DNA of 64,000 nucleotides from Neorhizobium sp. NCHU2750 (lineage in GTDB: Bacteria; Pseudomonadota; Alphaproteobacteria; Rhizobiales; Rhizobiaceae), in assembly GCF_003597675.1 (NCBI RefSeq), contig NZ_CP030830.1, positions 316,326 through 380,325 of the forward strand, read 5' to 3'. Shown here in pieces: positions 8,448-17,516 of the stretch. The notes under the pieces are model-generated. The model did no database searches. It saw only the letters and a list, made by a program, of their open reading frames with translations, and had not been told where the DNA came from. Positions within the stretch are counted from its first letter, which is position 1, and every line of letters starts with the position of its first letter. A program made the translations under genes and the position numbers.

Positions 8448-8871
8448 CAGTGTTCTCCTCTGTCAGGCGGACAAGCATTTGTTTCTCGGTAACTTAAAGT
8501 CAATGCAGCAAGCCCCAATTTCGGATCTAATCGGCGTCTGAAACATCGCCATGTCCGAATTCCTTTCATTGCGCAACGAAGGGTCGGTCCAAGGCGAGCT
8601 TGATGGGGTATGTCTGACCGGAAACGGGTTTCGCCTTGCTCGTCCCTCCGAGGTTAGCCGCCACCACTGAGATGACAGGAGCCGTCAGATCCAGACCGAA
8701 CTTGAGGCGGCAGAGCCGCAACACGCGGCCGGAAAGTCTGAATTCGAGACGATGCTCAACTCAGAGCCGCCACGTTGAGGGTGGCATCTCGATCCACAGT
8801 CTAGCTTCGATCGAGCACCGACGATATATCTCTTATTGCATAGCGTTCACTCATGAAGTTAGGGCTCCGCA
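8448..8871. other. Divergent intergenic region
   Basis: About 420 bases between the SyrB-like gene and a rightward membrane-protein gene. It contains copy 2 of the repeated leader element (8593-8650). Nothing else is recognised. Confidence 0.45.
8593..8650 (+). repeat. Dispersed leader element, copy 2
   Basis: The second copy of the element at 6714-6770, sharing the core TGTCTGACCGGAAAC (8611-8625). It is 220 bases before the next rightward gene. Confidence 0.6.
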
Positions 8872-9327
8872 ATGGTGGCAGATGACGAGCGATTTATCTC
8901 ATTCGCGGAATTTAAGCGTGGCCTATCTGAAGCACGTCGACCTTGGACCGCAGAGAGGATGGCGTACCAAAGATTCACCATGCTCTACTTGGTGCCAACA
9001 TTCTTTTTGATCGCAACTCTCATCGTCATCGTTGGTGGCATCGCGAAGTGGCCTGGCCTCGACAGCCTGGGCAAAATAATTGCTGCCGCGACCCTGACTT
9101 ATCTGGCAGGCATTATCGCCTTTGTCCTTGCCCGCATCGATCGGGGACACGGATTTGGCGTCTTGCTCGGTCGGATCATATGGCCTTTGCCTATCTTCTC
9201 AGATGTGAAGAAGAGACTCAGGACCCAGGCCGAATTCAGGATGAACGCCGACCCGAGAGAACTTTATGAGCATGAACGTGCCCGCTACGAGCGTTTTGCA
9301 AAAAGGATGGGCGCAAAACGACATTGA
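8872..9327 (+). CDS. Hypothetical inner-membrane protein with two spans
   Basis: 151 residues. There are two hydrophobic segments, FTMLYLVPTFFLIATLIVIV (about 36-55) and IIAAATLTYLAGIIAFVLA (about 69-87), linked by a short loop. The N-terminus and a basic, charged C-terminal half (residues 110-151) would both be cytoplasmic. There are no catalytic motifs and I do not recognise the family. It stands alone between the SyrB-like genes and the WGR gene. Its codon use looks less GC-biased than the neighbouring backbone genes. Confidence 0.55.
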   Translation: MVADDERFISFAEFKRGLSEARRPWTAERMAYQRFTMLYLVPTFFLIATLIVIVGGIAKWPGLDSLGKIIAAATLTYLAGIIAFVLARIDRGHGFGVLLGRIIWPLPIFSDVKKRLRTQAEFRMNADPRELYEHERARYERFAKRMGAKRH

Positions 9328-9427
9328 ATTTTCAGTGGGGATTGGTTGGCTACGCATTCGCATAGCACGGTCTGAAATGACCAAATTGAAACACTAGTTG
9401 CCATTCGTTAAAGTGATCCTAGTCGCA

Positions 9428-9685
9428 CTAACGTTGGGTGCGCAAAACTGTCCCATAACCCTTGCCACGTTTCTGACGAAGCAGATCGAGGAAGAGGATC
9501 ACTGCATCCTTCTCTCGTTCGAAATGATGGGTCATCATCTGTCCCTTCGTCCCAATCCTTCCCCAGCGGCGCGTCAGGCACGCTTCACCAAATAGGTTCG
9601 GCTCGATGGACATCGCATAGAAACGGGCCATATTCCGGCTGGCGTCGGTTCGCTCGATATAGAGTTGGTAGCGCTGGCTGATCAT
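9428..9685 (-). CDS. WGR-domain protein
   Basis: 85 residues from MISQRYQLYIERTD. The WGR domain covers nearly the whole protein, with the diagnostic TRRWGRIGTKGQ stretch at about 37-48 and a C-terminal helix EKDAVILFLDLLRQKR. WGR domains occur in PARP-type and other nucleic-acid-binding proteins and are thought to bind DNA. Stand-alone copies of this size are frequent on rhizobial plasmids. The function is unknown. It lies downstream of the decayed traG fragment in the same orientation. Confidence 0.8.
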   Translation of the reverse strand: MISQRYQLYIERTDASRNMARFYAMSIEPNLFGEACLTRRWGRIGTKGQMMTHHFEREKDAVILFLDLLRQKRGKGYGTVLRTQR

Positions 9686-9769
9686 GGCGACAGAATCGCG
9701 CGCCAGGTTTCTCCCGTCCAATGACTGTTTTGAATCGGTGGCAGGTCAGCGATTCATTTTCGTGAATAA

Positions 9770-10015
9770 TCCTTCGAAGGCGTTCGGATGGTCATTCGTC
9801 GGCGTACCGCTCTTGCCGAGACTTGCCTCCTCCTCGGCTAAGAACAGTGCCCGGCCCTTCGTCGCGCCATCGCGATCATAGATTGCGTTGAATTCGAGCC
9901 CGCGATGCCGCGGGGCAAGCGGGGATGCGTCTCCAACGTCTTCGGGTCGGTCTTGCCGACGGCTATGTCGTTGTTCGAAAAGCTTGAGATTGACACACTG
10001 TATCCGCTTACACTC
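9770..10015 (-). pseudogene. Decayed traG fragment
   Basis: Leftward frames in this stretch contain short matches to the Walker B region of the intact traG at 26186-28102. One frame has SFSNNDIAVGKTD-PKTLETH (intact: [26 protein letters not shown]) and another has NAIYDRDGATKGRALFL (intact: [17 protein letters not shown]). The DNA can be aligned base by base, with about 20 bases missing around 9940 and at least one frame change. It is a diverged remnant, not a recent copy. It marks the left edge of the catabolic island, whose right edge abuts the intact traG. Confidence 0.75.
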
Positions 10016-10122
10016 CGATCGCTGCACCAACGCCATCCCAAAGCCTAGCAGGGTCCATGTCGTGTCATCGGCGTTAAAATACTGCGCCATCAATTGAGGA
10101 ACAACGCCTTTGGCTATGGCTT

Positions 10123-11079
10123 CTACGGATCGACTACGAAGCTGAGCTTGGAGAAGAGTTCCGGATGCTGGTGGCGGGTTCTGAGCAACTGGCTATCGAA
10201 AACCTGGCGGGCGCCCTGCTGGATCAAGTCGGTCAGGGCGCCGAGTTCGTATTGTCTCGTGGCCAGTGTGATCCTGCGCGAAATGGCAGACTTCTCAATG
10301 GGCCTGATATTGACCTGATGGCGTTCAGGCGTTTCTCGCAAAAGCAGCAAGGATGGCACCAGAGCCCATCCAAATCCATGAGCCACCGTCATCAATACGG
10401 AATCAAGAATGTCGAATGTGGCTGTCGGCGTCGCGTCTATCTTGAGGCGGGACAGATAGGCAGCAACCAGCCGGCCGAAACCGGAATCGCGGTTTGCGCC
10501 CACCATCGGCACGCCCGCGGCCAGCTCACCGAGCGACAAATGGCTGAGTAGCGGCGGCGTGATTAGAACGACGGATTCTGTTAGCAGGTTGAACTTCGTC
10601 GCACCATCACGCCGCTCGTCATCGTCAAGCACGATGAGTGCCGAGAGTTCCCTGGCATAAAAACGTTCCCACAGTTCGGCATTGCTGCCGCTGGCAACCG
10701 TCCAGGAGCGCGAGTTTGCGGCAAGTTGCTCGATGAGATTTGTGGCAAACCACGTACCCAAAGTTTCGATAACGCCGATGCTGAGATGGGCATGCTTTAC
10801 CCGGCCTTTGGTTCTCAATTCCTGATTTATACCTGTGGCGTCCTGCAGTAGCTGCTGCCCTCGGCTAAAAAGTTGTGTCCCTAGAACCGTTGTCTTGAGG
10901 GGGCGAAACGAGCGGTCGAACAGCGTGACGCCCATCCGCTTTTCCATGCGACGGATCAGATGTGAAACGGCAGATTCCGTCAAGCCCAGCCGTCGCGCGG
11001 CCTCCGTCATACTGCCGGTCTCGCAGACTGCTATGAAAGCATCCAGATCGGCCAAGTCAAAGTCGCGTGTCGTCTGCAT
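10123..11079 (-). CDS. LysR-family regulator (agmatinase/ABC operon)
   Basis: 318 residues from MQTTRDFDLADLDAF. The N-terminal winged helix-turn-helix is typical (ETGSMTEAARRLGLTESAVSHLIRRMEKRMGVTLFDR, cut here in length only by the family's usual 60-residue domain), and the rest is a LysR substrate-binding domain. An in-frame extension to 11145 exists but begins before the domain. The gene is divergent from the agmatinase-like gene at 11354 with a 274-base shared upstream region, which is the classic arrangement for a LysR activator of that operon. The inducer is probably a guanidino compound or amino acid, inferred from the neighbours only. Confidence 0.85.
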   Translation of the reverse strand: MQTTRDFDLADLDAFIAVCETGSMTEAARRLGLTESAVSHLIRRMEKRMGVTLFDRSFRPLKTTVLGTQLFSRGQQLLQDATGINQELRTKGRVKHAHLSIGVIETLGTWFATNLIEQLAANSRSWTVASGSNAELWERFYARELSALIVLDDDERRDGATKFNLLTESVVLITPPLLSHLSLGELAAGVPMVGANRDSGFGRLVAAYLSRLKIDATPTATFDILDSVLMTVAHGFGWALVPSLLLLRETPERHQVNIRPIEKSAISRRITLATRQYELGALTDLIQQGARQVFDSQLLRTRHQHPELFSKLSFVVDP

Positions 11080-11353
11080 TGAAATCGCATTCCAAAAAAT
11101 AGGCAATTGCGGCCTGACTATGCAGCTACAATGAATTTTTTTCAAGGTTGACGGTTAGTTTGACCATCAAGCCAAGCCGGAGCTCCACGCCCCCGTGCAC
11201 CGATCCGCCTCAAACACTCACGTTTTCATAGGCTTACTTTGAAGCGCCGTGGATGCTCACGCTAGTCATCAAGTAGAAATCGCTTAAATAACCTGATTGC
11301 AACGTGGCTCATTCTCCTCATGCTATCGCCAATATTGAGAAAAGGAGAATGCC

Positions 11354-12304
11354 TTGCTTACCGCCAGACCCGCACCCGTGCACGATACGTTGCTCTATTC
11401 CGCGCCGTGCCACGATCTCGATCAACTCGATGCCGATATCGCCTTCCTCGGTATCCCCTATGGTGCGGCCTATGACCAGTTCGCGGTTTCGAGCGAACAG
11501 TCCAAATTCCCCGATGCACTGCGCCGGGCAACCGACCGCATCGTGCGCGGCCTCGATCATTTCGACTTCGACTTGGGCGGCACATTGCTCGACAACCAGC
11601 CGATCAAGATGGTCGATTGCGGCAATGTCGCCGGCCACCCCTCAGACCCGACGGTGCATCAAAAGAATGCCGAACTGGCCGTACGCCAGATCCTGAAGGC
11701 AGGAGCGATGCCTATCGTTCTCGGCGGCGATCATTCCACACCGATCCCGATCTTCAAGGCCCTGGCTGAACTGGGCAAGCCGGTCACGCTTATCCAGGTT
11801 GATGCGCATCTCGATTGGCGCCAGGAAATCAACGGTGTTACCGAGGGCCTGTCCAGTCCGATCCGCCGGGCATCCGAGATGGATCATATTGGCGAGATCT
11901 TCCAGATCGGCCTGCGCGCTTCCGGCAGCGGCCGCACGGAGGAATATGAAGCGGCGATGGCGTATGGCGCAAACCTTATCACGGCGCAGGACGTTCATGA
12001 CGTCGGCATGAAGGCGATCCTCGACCGCATCCCGGATGGCGGAAACTACTACCTCACTGTCGATGCCGACGGTATGGATCCGTCTCTGATGCCGGCGGTT
12101 CTCGGTCCGGCCTTTGGCGGGTTGCTCTATCCTCAGATGTTGACCCTCATCAAGGGCCTGGTTCAAAAGGGCAACATGATCGGCATGGACATTGTCGAGA
12201 TCGCTCCTGACCGGGACCACAACCGCCGCACGCTGATCGCCGCTGGCCGCTTCATCTTCAATCTGATCGGCACGGCCGTTCGGGCGGGATACTTCAACAA
12301 ATAA
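11354..12304 (+). CDS. Agmatinase/arginase-family ureohydrolase (first copy)
   Basis: 316 residues with all the metal-binding motifs of the ureohydrolase family: GGDHS at 124-128, DAHLD at 150-154 and DADGMD at 237-242. These bind two Mn ions that activate water to split a guanidino group into urea and an amine. It begins just after AAAGGAGAATGCC. It is the first gene of an operon with a polar amino-acid ABC transporter and a second ureohydrolase, so the substrate is probably imported by that transporter. Agmatine, guanidinobutyrate or another guanidino acid are all possible; the sequence alone does not decide. Confidence 0.85.
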   Translation: MLTARPAPVHDTLLYSAPCHDLDQLDADIAFLGIPYGAAYDQFAVSSEQSKFPDALRRATDRIVRGLDHFDFDLGGTLLDNQPIKMVDCGNVAGHPSDPTVHQKNAELAVRQILKAGAMPIVLGGDHSTPIPIFKALAELGKPVTLIQVDAHLDWRQEINGVTEGLSSPIRRASEMDHIGEIFQIGLRASGSGRTEEYEAAMAYGANLITAQDVHDVGMKAILDRIPDGGNYYLTVDADGMDPSLMPAVLGPAFGGLLYPQMLTLIKGLVQKGNMIGMDIVEIAPDRDHNRRTLIAAGRFIFNLIGTAVRAGYFNK

Positions 12305-12334
12305 CGATAAAACAGACCACCACAGGAGAACATC

Positions 12335-13198
12335 ATGGCATTTTCGAAATTCATGAAGGCAGCCGGTATTGCGGCTGCCCTCCTTGCCCTGCCGGTCACC
12401 GCGTTTGCCGGCCCGGTCATGGACAAGATCAAGGAAACCGGAAAGATCACGGTTGCCACGGAAGCATCCTACCCTCCTTTCGAATTTGTCAAGGATGGAA
12501 AGATTACCGGCTATGGCAAAGATCTTCTCGATCTGCTGGTTCAAGCCCTCTCGAAGCAAGTCGGTAAGGAGGTTCAGCTGGAGCAGCTCGATCTACCGTT
12601 CCAGGGCATTCTGCCTGGTCTCAGCGCTGGTCAGTTCGACTTCGTCGCAACCTCGGTTGGTATCAACGCCGAGCGCGCCAAGCGTTACGCCTATACACGT
12701 CCCATCGCTACGTCTGCCCAGACGGTGATGATCCGTGCCGGCGACGCCGACAAGCTGAAGACGCCCGAAGATCTGAATGGTAAGATCGTCGGTACACAGA
12801 TGGCGTCCGCAAGTGAGCCTGTTGTTCGCGGCTTCGATGAAAAAATGAAGTCCGCCGGCAAGCCGGGCGTTGCCGAACTCAAGCTCTTCACATCCTATCC
12901 GGAGAGCTATGTAGCACTTGCCAACGGATCGATCGACGCCGTCGTTCAATCAGGGCCAGCCTTGGCCGTTCTCGTAAAAGAACGTCAGGGAGTGTTCAAG
13001 CTGATGGGACCGCTGACTGACCAGAAGAGCTATCTGGCCTGGGTAGCACGGCCGGAAGACAGCGATTTCCGCGATTTCGTCAACAAGTTCTTCATCGATC
13101 TCAACAAGAGCGGCAAAATGGGCGAACTCCAGGAAAAGTGGTTCGGCTTCAAGATGGATACGCCTGACAGCGGTTACCTGCCGGAAGGCGCCCTCTGA
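12335..13198 (+). CDS. Amino-acid ABC transporter, periplasmic binding protein
   Basis: 287 residues with a clear signal peptide (basic start, hydrophobic core AAGIAAALLALPVTAFAGP) and the family-3 solute-binding fold, including ITVATEASYPPFEFVKDGKITGYGKDL near the mature N-terminus. It should bind its ligand in the periplasm and hand it to the two permeases downstream. A RBS CAGGAGAACATC precedes the ATG. A hairpin followed by TTTTTT lies after the gene, which would let the binding protein be made in excess. The ligand is probably a polar or basic amino acid or a guanidino compound. Confidence 0.88.
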   Translation: MAFSKFMKAAGIAAALLALPVTAFAGPVMDKIKETGKITVATEASYPPFEFVKDGKITGYGKDLLDLLVQALSKQVGKEVQLEQLDLPFQGILPGLSAGQFDFVATSVGINAERAKRYAYTRPIATSAQTVMIRAGDADKLKTPEDLNGKIVGTQMASASEPVVRGFDEKMKSAGKPGVAELKLFTSYPESYVALANGSIDAVVQSGPALAVLVKERQGVFKLMGPLTDQKSYLAWVARPEDSDFRDFVNKFFIDLNKSGKMGELQEKWFGFKMDTPDSGYLPEGAL

Positions 13199-13220
13199 CA
13201 TTACCGCCAACTTCTGAGCA

Positions 13221-13256
13221 GGGGGCGGATCTCGGGTCCGGCCCTTGCGTTTTTTG
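13221..13256 (+). terminator. Attenuating hairpin between binding protein and permease
   Basis: An imperfect GC-rich stem GGGGCGGA / TCCGGCCC around 13222-13244 is followed closely by GCGTTTTTTG. Its position just after the binding-protein gene suggests partial termination. Confidence 0.5.
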
Positions 13257-13275
13257 TCTACCGCGGAGCAACACC

Positions 13276-13938
13276 ATGGAATTCAGTTTTGGGTTCATGC
13301 TTTCAACCATACCGGCGTTGCTTTCGGCGGCAGGCGTAACGATCCGCGTGGCAGCGCTGACCATTCTTCTGTCGATCAGCGTCGGTACTCTTCTCACCAT
13401 CATTCGGGCGTTCAAGATCAGGCCCATCAACTGGGTGATTGGGCTCTACATCAGTTTCATCCGTGGAACTCCACTTCTCGTCCAGATATTCTTGGCGTTT
13501 TACGCACTTCCGGCAATTGGTATAAAGCTTGGCCCGGTTACAGCAGGCGTTCTCGCCATCACCGCCAATAATGCCGCTTTTATGACTGAAATTTTTCGCG
13601 GCGCGCTGGCGAGCATCCCGCCAGGCCAGATCGAAGCCGCCGCGTCACTCGGCCTCAATTCACGGGCAATCTGGCTCAAGGTCATCCTGCCGCAGCTTTA
13701 TATACGCTCGCTGCCGGCAATCATCAACGAATGCACGATCGTCGTCAAAGGCACGGCGCTGCTGGCAGTCATCACTGTCGTGGAAGTGTTTCGTACCGCC
13801 CAGCAAATCGGCTCAAGCAGCTTTCGCCCCTTCGAGACGTTTGTCGCCGCTGGACTTGTCTTCCTGGCCATGAGCCTTGTCATCAGCCAGACCGGCCTCT
13901 GGCTCGAGCGCCGTTTCTCGCTGCGACGTGGCGCCTGA
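13276..13938 (+). CDS. Amino-acid ABC transporter permease (HisM/HisQ type)
   Basis: 220 residues with about five membrane spans and the EAA loop that contacts the ATPase (QIEAAASLGLNSRAIWLKVILP near residues 116-137). The early ISFIRGTPLLVQIFL segment is typical of polar amino-acid permeases. It should pair with the next permease as a heterodimer in the inner membrane. The stop lies 8 bases before the next ATG, so translation is probably coupled. Confidence 0.88.
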   Translation: MEFSFGFMLSTIPALLSAAGVTIRVAALTILLSISVGTLLTIIRAFKIRPINWVIGLYISFIRGTPLLVQIFLAFYALPAIGIKLGPVTAGVLAITANNAAFMTEIFRGALASIPPGQIEAAASLGLNSRAIWLKVILPQLYIRSLPAIINECTIVVKGTALLAVITVVEVFRTAQQIGSSSFRPFETFVAAGLVFLAMSLVISQTGLWLERRFSLRRGA

Positions 13939-13948
13939 GGAGAACGAT

Positions 13949-14665
13949 ATGGACTATACCGTCGTCACCAACAATTGGCAGCTGTTCGCAAAAGGCATCT
14001 GGATGACCATCCAGATCTCGATCGCCGCCATCCTTTTTGGCTTCATCATCGCTTTCGCTGTGGCATTGATCCGGACCAGCCGCTTCCGCGCGCTTAAGGT
14101 TGCTGCCGCAGTCTATGTCGAAGTGCTGCGAAATATCCCCTTCGTCATTCTGCTTTTCATATTCTTCTATGGCCTACCCTTTGCCGGCATCAGGCTGCCG
14201 GAACAATTTGCCGGAACGGTCGCGCTGTCCTTGTTCGCTTCGGCCTATTACGGCGAGATCATTCGTGGAGCGATGGCATCAGTCGCGCGCGGGCAGGTGG
14301 AAGCGGCGCGGGCGATGGGTTTCACTTGGGGCCAAACTTTAAGAGACGTCATCATCCCGCAAATGTGGAAATTCGCGCTGCCACCGATGGCTGGCACCAC
14401 CACCATGGCGATCAAGGAATCCTCGATCCTGAGTACCATCACGGTTGCCGAGCTAACCTATCAGGGGCTCGTTGTGCAGGGCATGACATTCGCGCCTTTC
14501 GAAGTGTTTTTTGCCGTGGCGGGACTTTACTGGATCTATACGGCCATCATCTCACAGCTCTTCCGCCAGGCTGAGCGCCGGCTTGGTGCCTCGGAACTGG
14601 CTGCCGCCCACCGTAGCCCTGTTGCTCGCAAATACCTGACACTTGACGCCGGGAGGCGCGCATGA
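13949..14665 (+). CDS. Amino-acid ABC transporter permease, second subunit
   Basis: 238 residues from MDYTVVTNNWQLF, just after GAGGAGAACGAT. It has the same architecture as the preceding permease: several membrane spans, VEVLRNIPFVILLFIFF and an EAA loop QVEAARAMGFTWGQTLRDVIIPQ. The hydrophilic C-terminal tail of about 30 residues is longer than usual. The gene overlaps the ATPase gene by ATGA at 14662-14665. Confidence 0.88.
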   Translation: MDYTVVTNNWQLFAKGIWMTIQISIAAILFGFIIAFAVALIRTSRFRALKVAAAVYVEVLRNIPFVILLFIFFYGLPFAGIRLPEQFAGTVALSLFASAYYGEIIRGAMASVARGQVEAARAMGFTWGQTLRDVIIPQMWKFALPPMAGTTTMAIKESSILSTITVAELTYQGLVVQGMTFAPFEVFFAVAGLYWIYTAIISQLFRQAERRLGASELAAAHRSPVARKYLTLDAGRRA

Positions 14666-15432
14666 AAGCCCCGATCCTGACAATCGACAATTTGGTCAAA
14701 TCCTATGGGCCGACCCGCGTACTGAACGGTGTCAGTCTGGATATCCGGCCCGGAGATGTCGTCGGTATCATCGGCAGGAGCGGTTGTGGCAAGAGCTCGC
14801 TTCTGCGCTGCATCAACGGCCTTGAGAAGATCGACGACGGGTCGGTCAACTTGCGTGGCGAATTCATCGGTCGCGTGCCGCAAACGGAGGGCCGTTGGCG
14901 CTACCAATCCGAACGGGAACTGACGAAACTCAGGGCGCGTATCGGTTTCGTCTTCCAACAGTTTAACCTGTGGTCCAACAAGACGGCGCTCGACAACGTC
15001 GCGCTGCCGCTCGTCAGGGTGCAGGGAAGGTCCTGGACCGAGGCACGCCAGAATGCGGCGGATATGCTGACCAAGCTTGGCCTAGGCACCAAGACAGGCT
15101 CGTATCCGAGCGAACTATCCGGCGGTCAGCAGCAGCGCGTCTCTATCGCTCGCGCCCTGGTTATGAAGCCTGAACTGATGCTGCTCGACGAGCCGACATC
15201 GGCGCTTGATCCGGAACTAGTGCGGGAAGTGCTTGCCGTTCTGCAGGATCTCGTGACCGACGGCATGACGATGCTCTGCGTCACCCACGAAATGGGTTTC
15301 ATCCGCAATTTCGGCAATCACCTCATCTTCATGGACAAGGGCAAGATCGTCGAGGCGGGGCCGCCCAAGGATGTGATGAGCGCGCCGAAGACCGAGCAGC
15401 TGCAGACGCTACTCGGCATGATGGCCCATTGA
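14662..15432 (+). CDS. Amino-acid ABC transporter ATPase (HisP/GlnQ type)
   Basis: 256 residues. Walker A is GRSGCGKSS near residue 40, the signature motif is LSGGQQQRVSIARAL near 150, and Walker B is LMLLDEPTSALDPE near 172. It should drive the two permeases. The ATP-binding site motifs are complete. It overlaps the upstream permease by ATGA and is followed 25 bases later by the second ureohydrolase. Confidence 0.9.
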   Translation: MKAPILTIDNLVKSYGPTRVLNGVSLDIRPGDVVGIIGRSGCGKSSLLRCINGLEKIDDGSVNLRGEFIGRVPQTEGRWRYQSERELTKLRARIGFVFQQFNLWSNKTALDNVALPLVRVQGRSWTEARQNAADMLTKLGLGTKTGSYPSELSGGQQQRVSIARALVMKPELMLLDEPTSALDPELVREVLAVLQDLVTDGMTMLCVTHEMGFIRNFGNHLIFMDKGKIVEAGPPKDVMSAPKTEQLQTLLGMMAH

Positions 15433-15457
15433 TACCCGTATCCATCTGGAGAATCAC

Positions 15458-16432
15458 ATGAATATGCTTGGCGAAGACGGCCGTCTCAACCGCGGCTATG
15501 TTGGCATACCGACCTTCCTGCGCAGCAATTATTGCGCCGATATCGATGCATTGGATGCCCGATACGCGGTTTTCGGGGTTCCCTATGACGAAGGTTCGCC
15601 CTTTCTGCCGGGCTCGCGCTTCGGGCCGCGTGCAATCCGCGAGCATTCACTGCGTTTTAGCCCGGACGGCATTTTCGATCCGGCAACCGAGACATCTTTC
15701 CTGACTGAGGTCATCCGTCAGGGCAAGCTGGTCGACATCGGTGATATCGACATCGTTCCGAGCAGTCCGTCGCGCACTTTCGCGGGCCTGACCGACACGG
15801 TGAAAAAGCTGCGTCGCCGTGGTACGATACCGGTCATGCTCGGTGGTGATCACGCCGTCAGTTTTCCAGCCGTGCGCGCTTTCGAGGAGGATATCTACGT
15901 CATCCAGCTCGATTCCCACATCGATTACGGCAAGTATGACGACGAGTTCCGTTATGGAAACGGCCAGGGTTTCCGGCAGATCAACGAGTTGCGGAACGTC
16001 AAGGGTCTGACGCAGATCGGCATTCGCAGCTACCGCACCAATCCGGCCGATTTTCACAAGGCCAAAGCGGATGGCAGCCGGATTGTCACCATGCCGGAAT
16101 TGCGCGAACGCGGGCCGACTGCGGCCGTGTCGCAAATTCCAGAAGGTGCCTCTGTCTATCTGAGCATCGACATTGATGCGTATGATGGACCAATGGTGCC
16201 TGGCTGTGTATCCGCTGAACCGGACGGCCCCTCGTTTGCCGAAATGCGGTCTATTCTGGAGGTGATTACCGACAGCTTCCACATCGTCGGCTGCGATCTG
16301 GTTGAAGTCAACCCGCCGCTGGACGTCAAGACCGGCGCGACATCCTATCTTGCTGCTCTTACAATCGCTCTTCTGCTAGGCCTGATCGACAAGAAGGATG
16401 CGCATGGGGCACAGCCGTTCGCAGCGCCATGA
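15458..16432 (+). CDS. Agmatinase/arginase-family ureohydrolase (second copy)
   Basis: 324 residues with intact metal motifs GGDHAVS (129-135), DSHIDYG (152-158) and DIDAYDGPMVPG (about 245-256). The N-terminus, with VPYDEGSPFLPGSRFGPRAIRE, is typical of agmatinases and guanidinobutyrases. It is only distantly similar to the copy at 11354, so the two probably act on different substrates or successive steps. It follows the transporter ATPase by 25 bases in the same operon and ends facing a leftward LysR gene. Confidence 0.85.
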   Translation: MNMLGEDGRLNRGYVGIPTFLRSNYCADIDALDARYAVFGVPYDEGSPFLPGSRFGPRAIREHSLRFSPDGIFDPATETSFLTEVIRQGKLVDIGDIDIVPSSPSRTFAGLTDTVKKLRRRGTIPVMLGGDHAVSFPAVRAFEEDIYVIQLDSHIDYGKYDDEFRYGNGQGFRQINELRNVKGLTQIGIRSYRTNPADFHKAKADGSRIVTMPELRERGPTAAVSQIPEGASVYLSIDIDAYDGPMVPGCVSAEPDGPSFAEMRSILEVITDSFHIVGCDLVEVNPPLDVKTGATSYLAALTIALLLGLIDKKDAHGAQPFAAP

Positions 16433-16541
16433 TCTGCTTGCGGGATCTGGCTTTCCACAACAAAGCGAACGAGGTGAAGGCCTTGATGAGTTTCAGCAGC
16501 TCCCTCAAAGGTTTCGCCCCATTTGTTGCGAAGAGCCTGAT

Positions 16542-17516
16542 TCACATGACGATGGGCAGAAGTTCAGACGGCACAAGTGGCATCAATCCCATCAAAACCT
16601 CCCGATTCAGATGGGATCGGCAACTGGCCGCGAGATCTGCCGGCATATTGGCAAATCGGTCGCGCTTCGCAATCAGATTGATCGTTCGATGTGGCGCTGG
16701 CGGCGGCAAAGCTCGCACATCGATCTCGCGTTCACAGAGGTTGGCGCCCCACAGGCAAAAGGGTGTGGCAATTCCCCATCCCGCCCGGCGGCGTATGGCG
16801 TCAATCATCGTGGCAGTCTGATCGAATTCAAGTGAACGAGGAATAAAACCTAGAACCCGCATCAGATAATCACTTGCTAGCGCGCCAATTCGACGGCGAC
16901 TGGAGAAGTGGGCGAAGGGCAGGCTGCGGGCCAGTTCCGCAAGGTCGTCCGGCGCCGATTGGGTGAGATAACCGTTTGGCGCCAACAGGACCAGTGGCTC
17001 GCTAGCTATATGGTGGATCTCATAGATCTCCGGATCAAATGGAAGGGCCGATAGTAGGATATCCGTTCGGTCGTTCAGGATTTCCTGGTCGTGGCGCAGG
17101 CTGACGGATGTGTTGAGATGAATCTTCTCCACCTTGCCGTCCAAGGCCTCGATAATCGGCGGCGAGAGGATCTTACTCATCGTGTTCACGATCGTCACCG
17201 AAAGGCTTGGATAGGCATAGCCGCTGAAGCGATGTAGCGATTGCTCGCACAGGCGGACGTCCTGGAGGATTCTTCGTGCATGAAACAGGAGGTTTGTTCC
17301 GGCAGGAAGTATCCGAAGCTCCCGTCTGTGCCTGTCGAAGAACTCCAGTCCGAAATTGGCTTCCATCTTGGCGATCTGCTGTGACACCGCGCCCTGGCTA
17401 ATGCCGAGTTGCGCGGCGGCTTTCGACATGCTGCGCAAATTGGATACGGCGACAAATATCTGCAAAGCTCTGAAATCAAGGTGGCCCGGGGCTTCCTTCA
17501 CCTCCGTCGTCTTCAT
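16542..17516 (-). CDS. LysR-family regulator of the taurine/nitrate-type ABC operon
   Basis: 324 residues with an N-terminal HTH (MSKAAAQLGISQGAVSQQIA at about 30-49) and a LysR effector domain. It is divergent from the ABC operon starting at 17920 and the shared region holds an AT-rich palindrome. The effector-domain segment FDPEIYEIHHIASEPLVLLAP is nearly repeated in the LysR at 24900, so these two are paralogues that flank the same catabolic module. Confidence 0.87.
   Translation of the reverse strand: MKTTEVKEAPGHLDFRALQIFVAVSNLRSMSKAAAQLGISQGAVSQQIAKMEANFGLEFFDRHRRELRILPAGTNLLFHARRILQDVRLCEQSLHRFSGYAYPSLSVTIVNTMSKILSPPIIEALDGKVEKIHLNTSVSLRHDQEILNDRTDILLSALPFDPEIYEIHHIASEPLVLLAPNGYLTQSAPDDLAELARSLPFAHFSSRRRIGALASDYLMRVLGFIPRSLEFDQTATMIDAIRRRAGWGIATPFCLWGANLCEREIDVRALPPPAPHRTINLIAKRDRFANMPADLAASCRSHLNREVLMGLMPLVPSELLPIVM

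Noticed and set aside
11642..12559. A 305-codon minus-strand frame opposite the ureohydrolase and binding protein
   Set aside because: Shadow of two well-supported genes.
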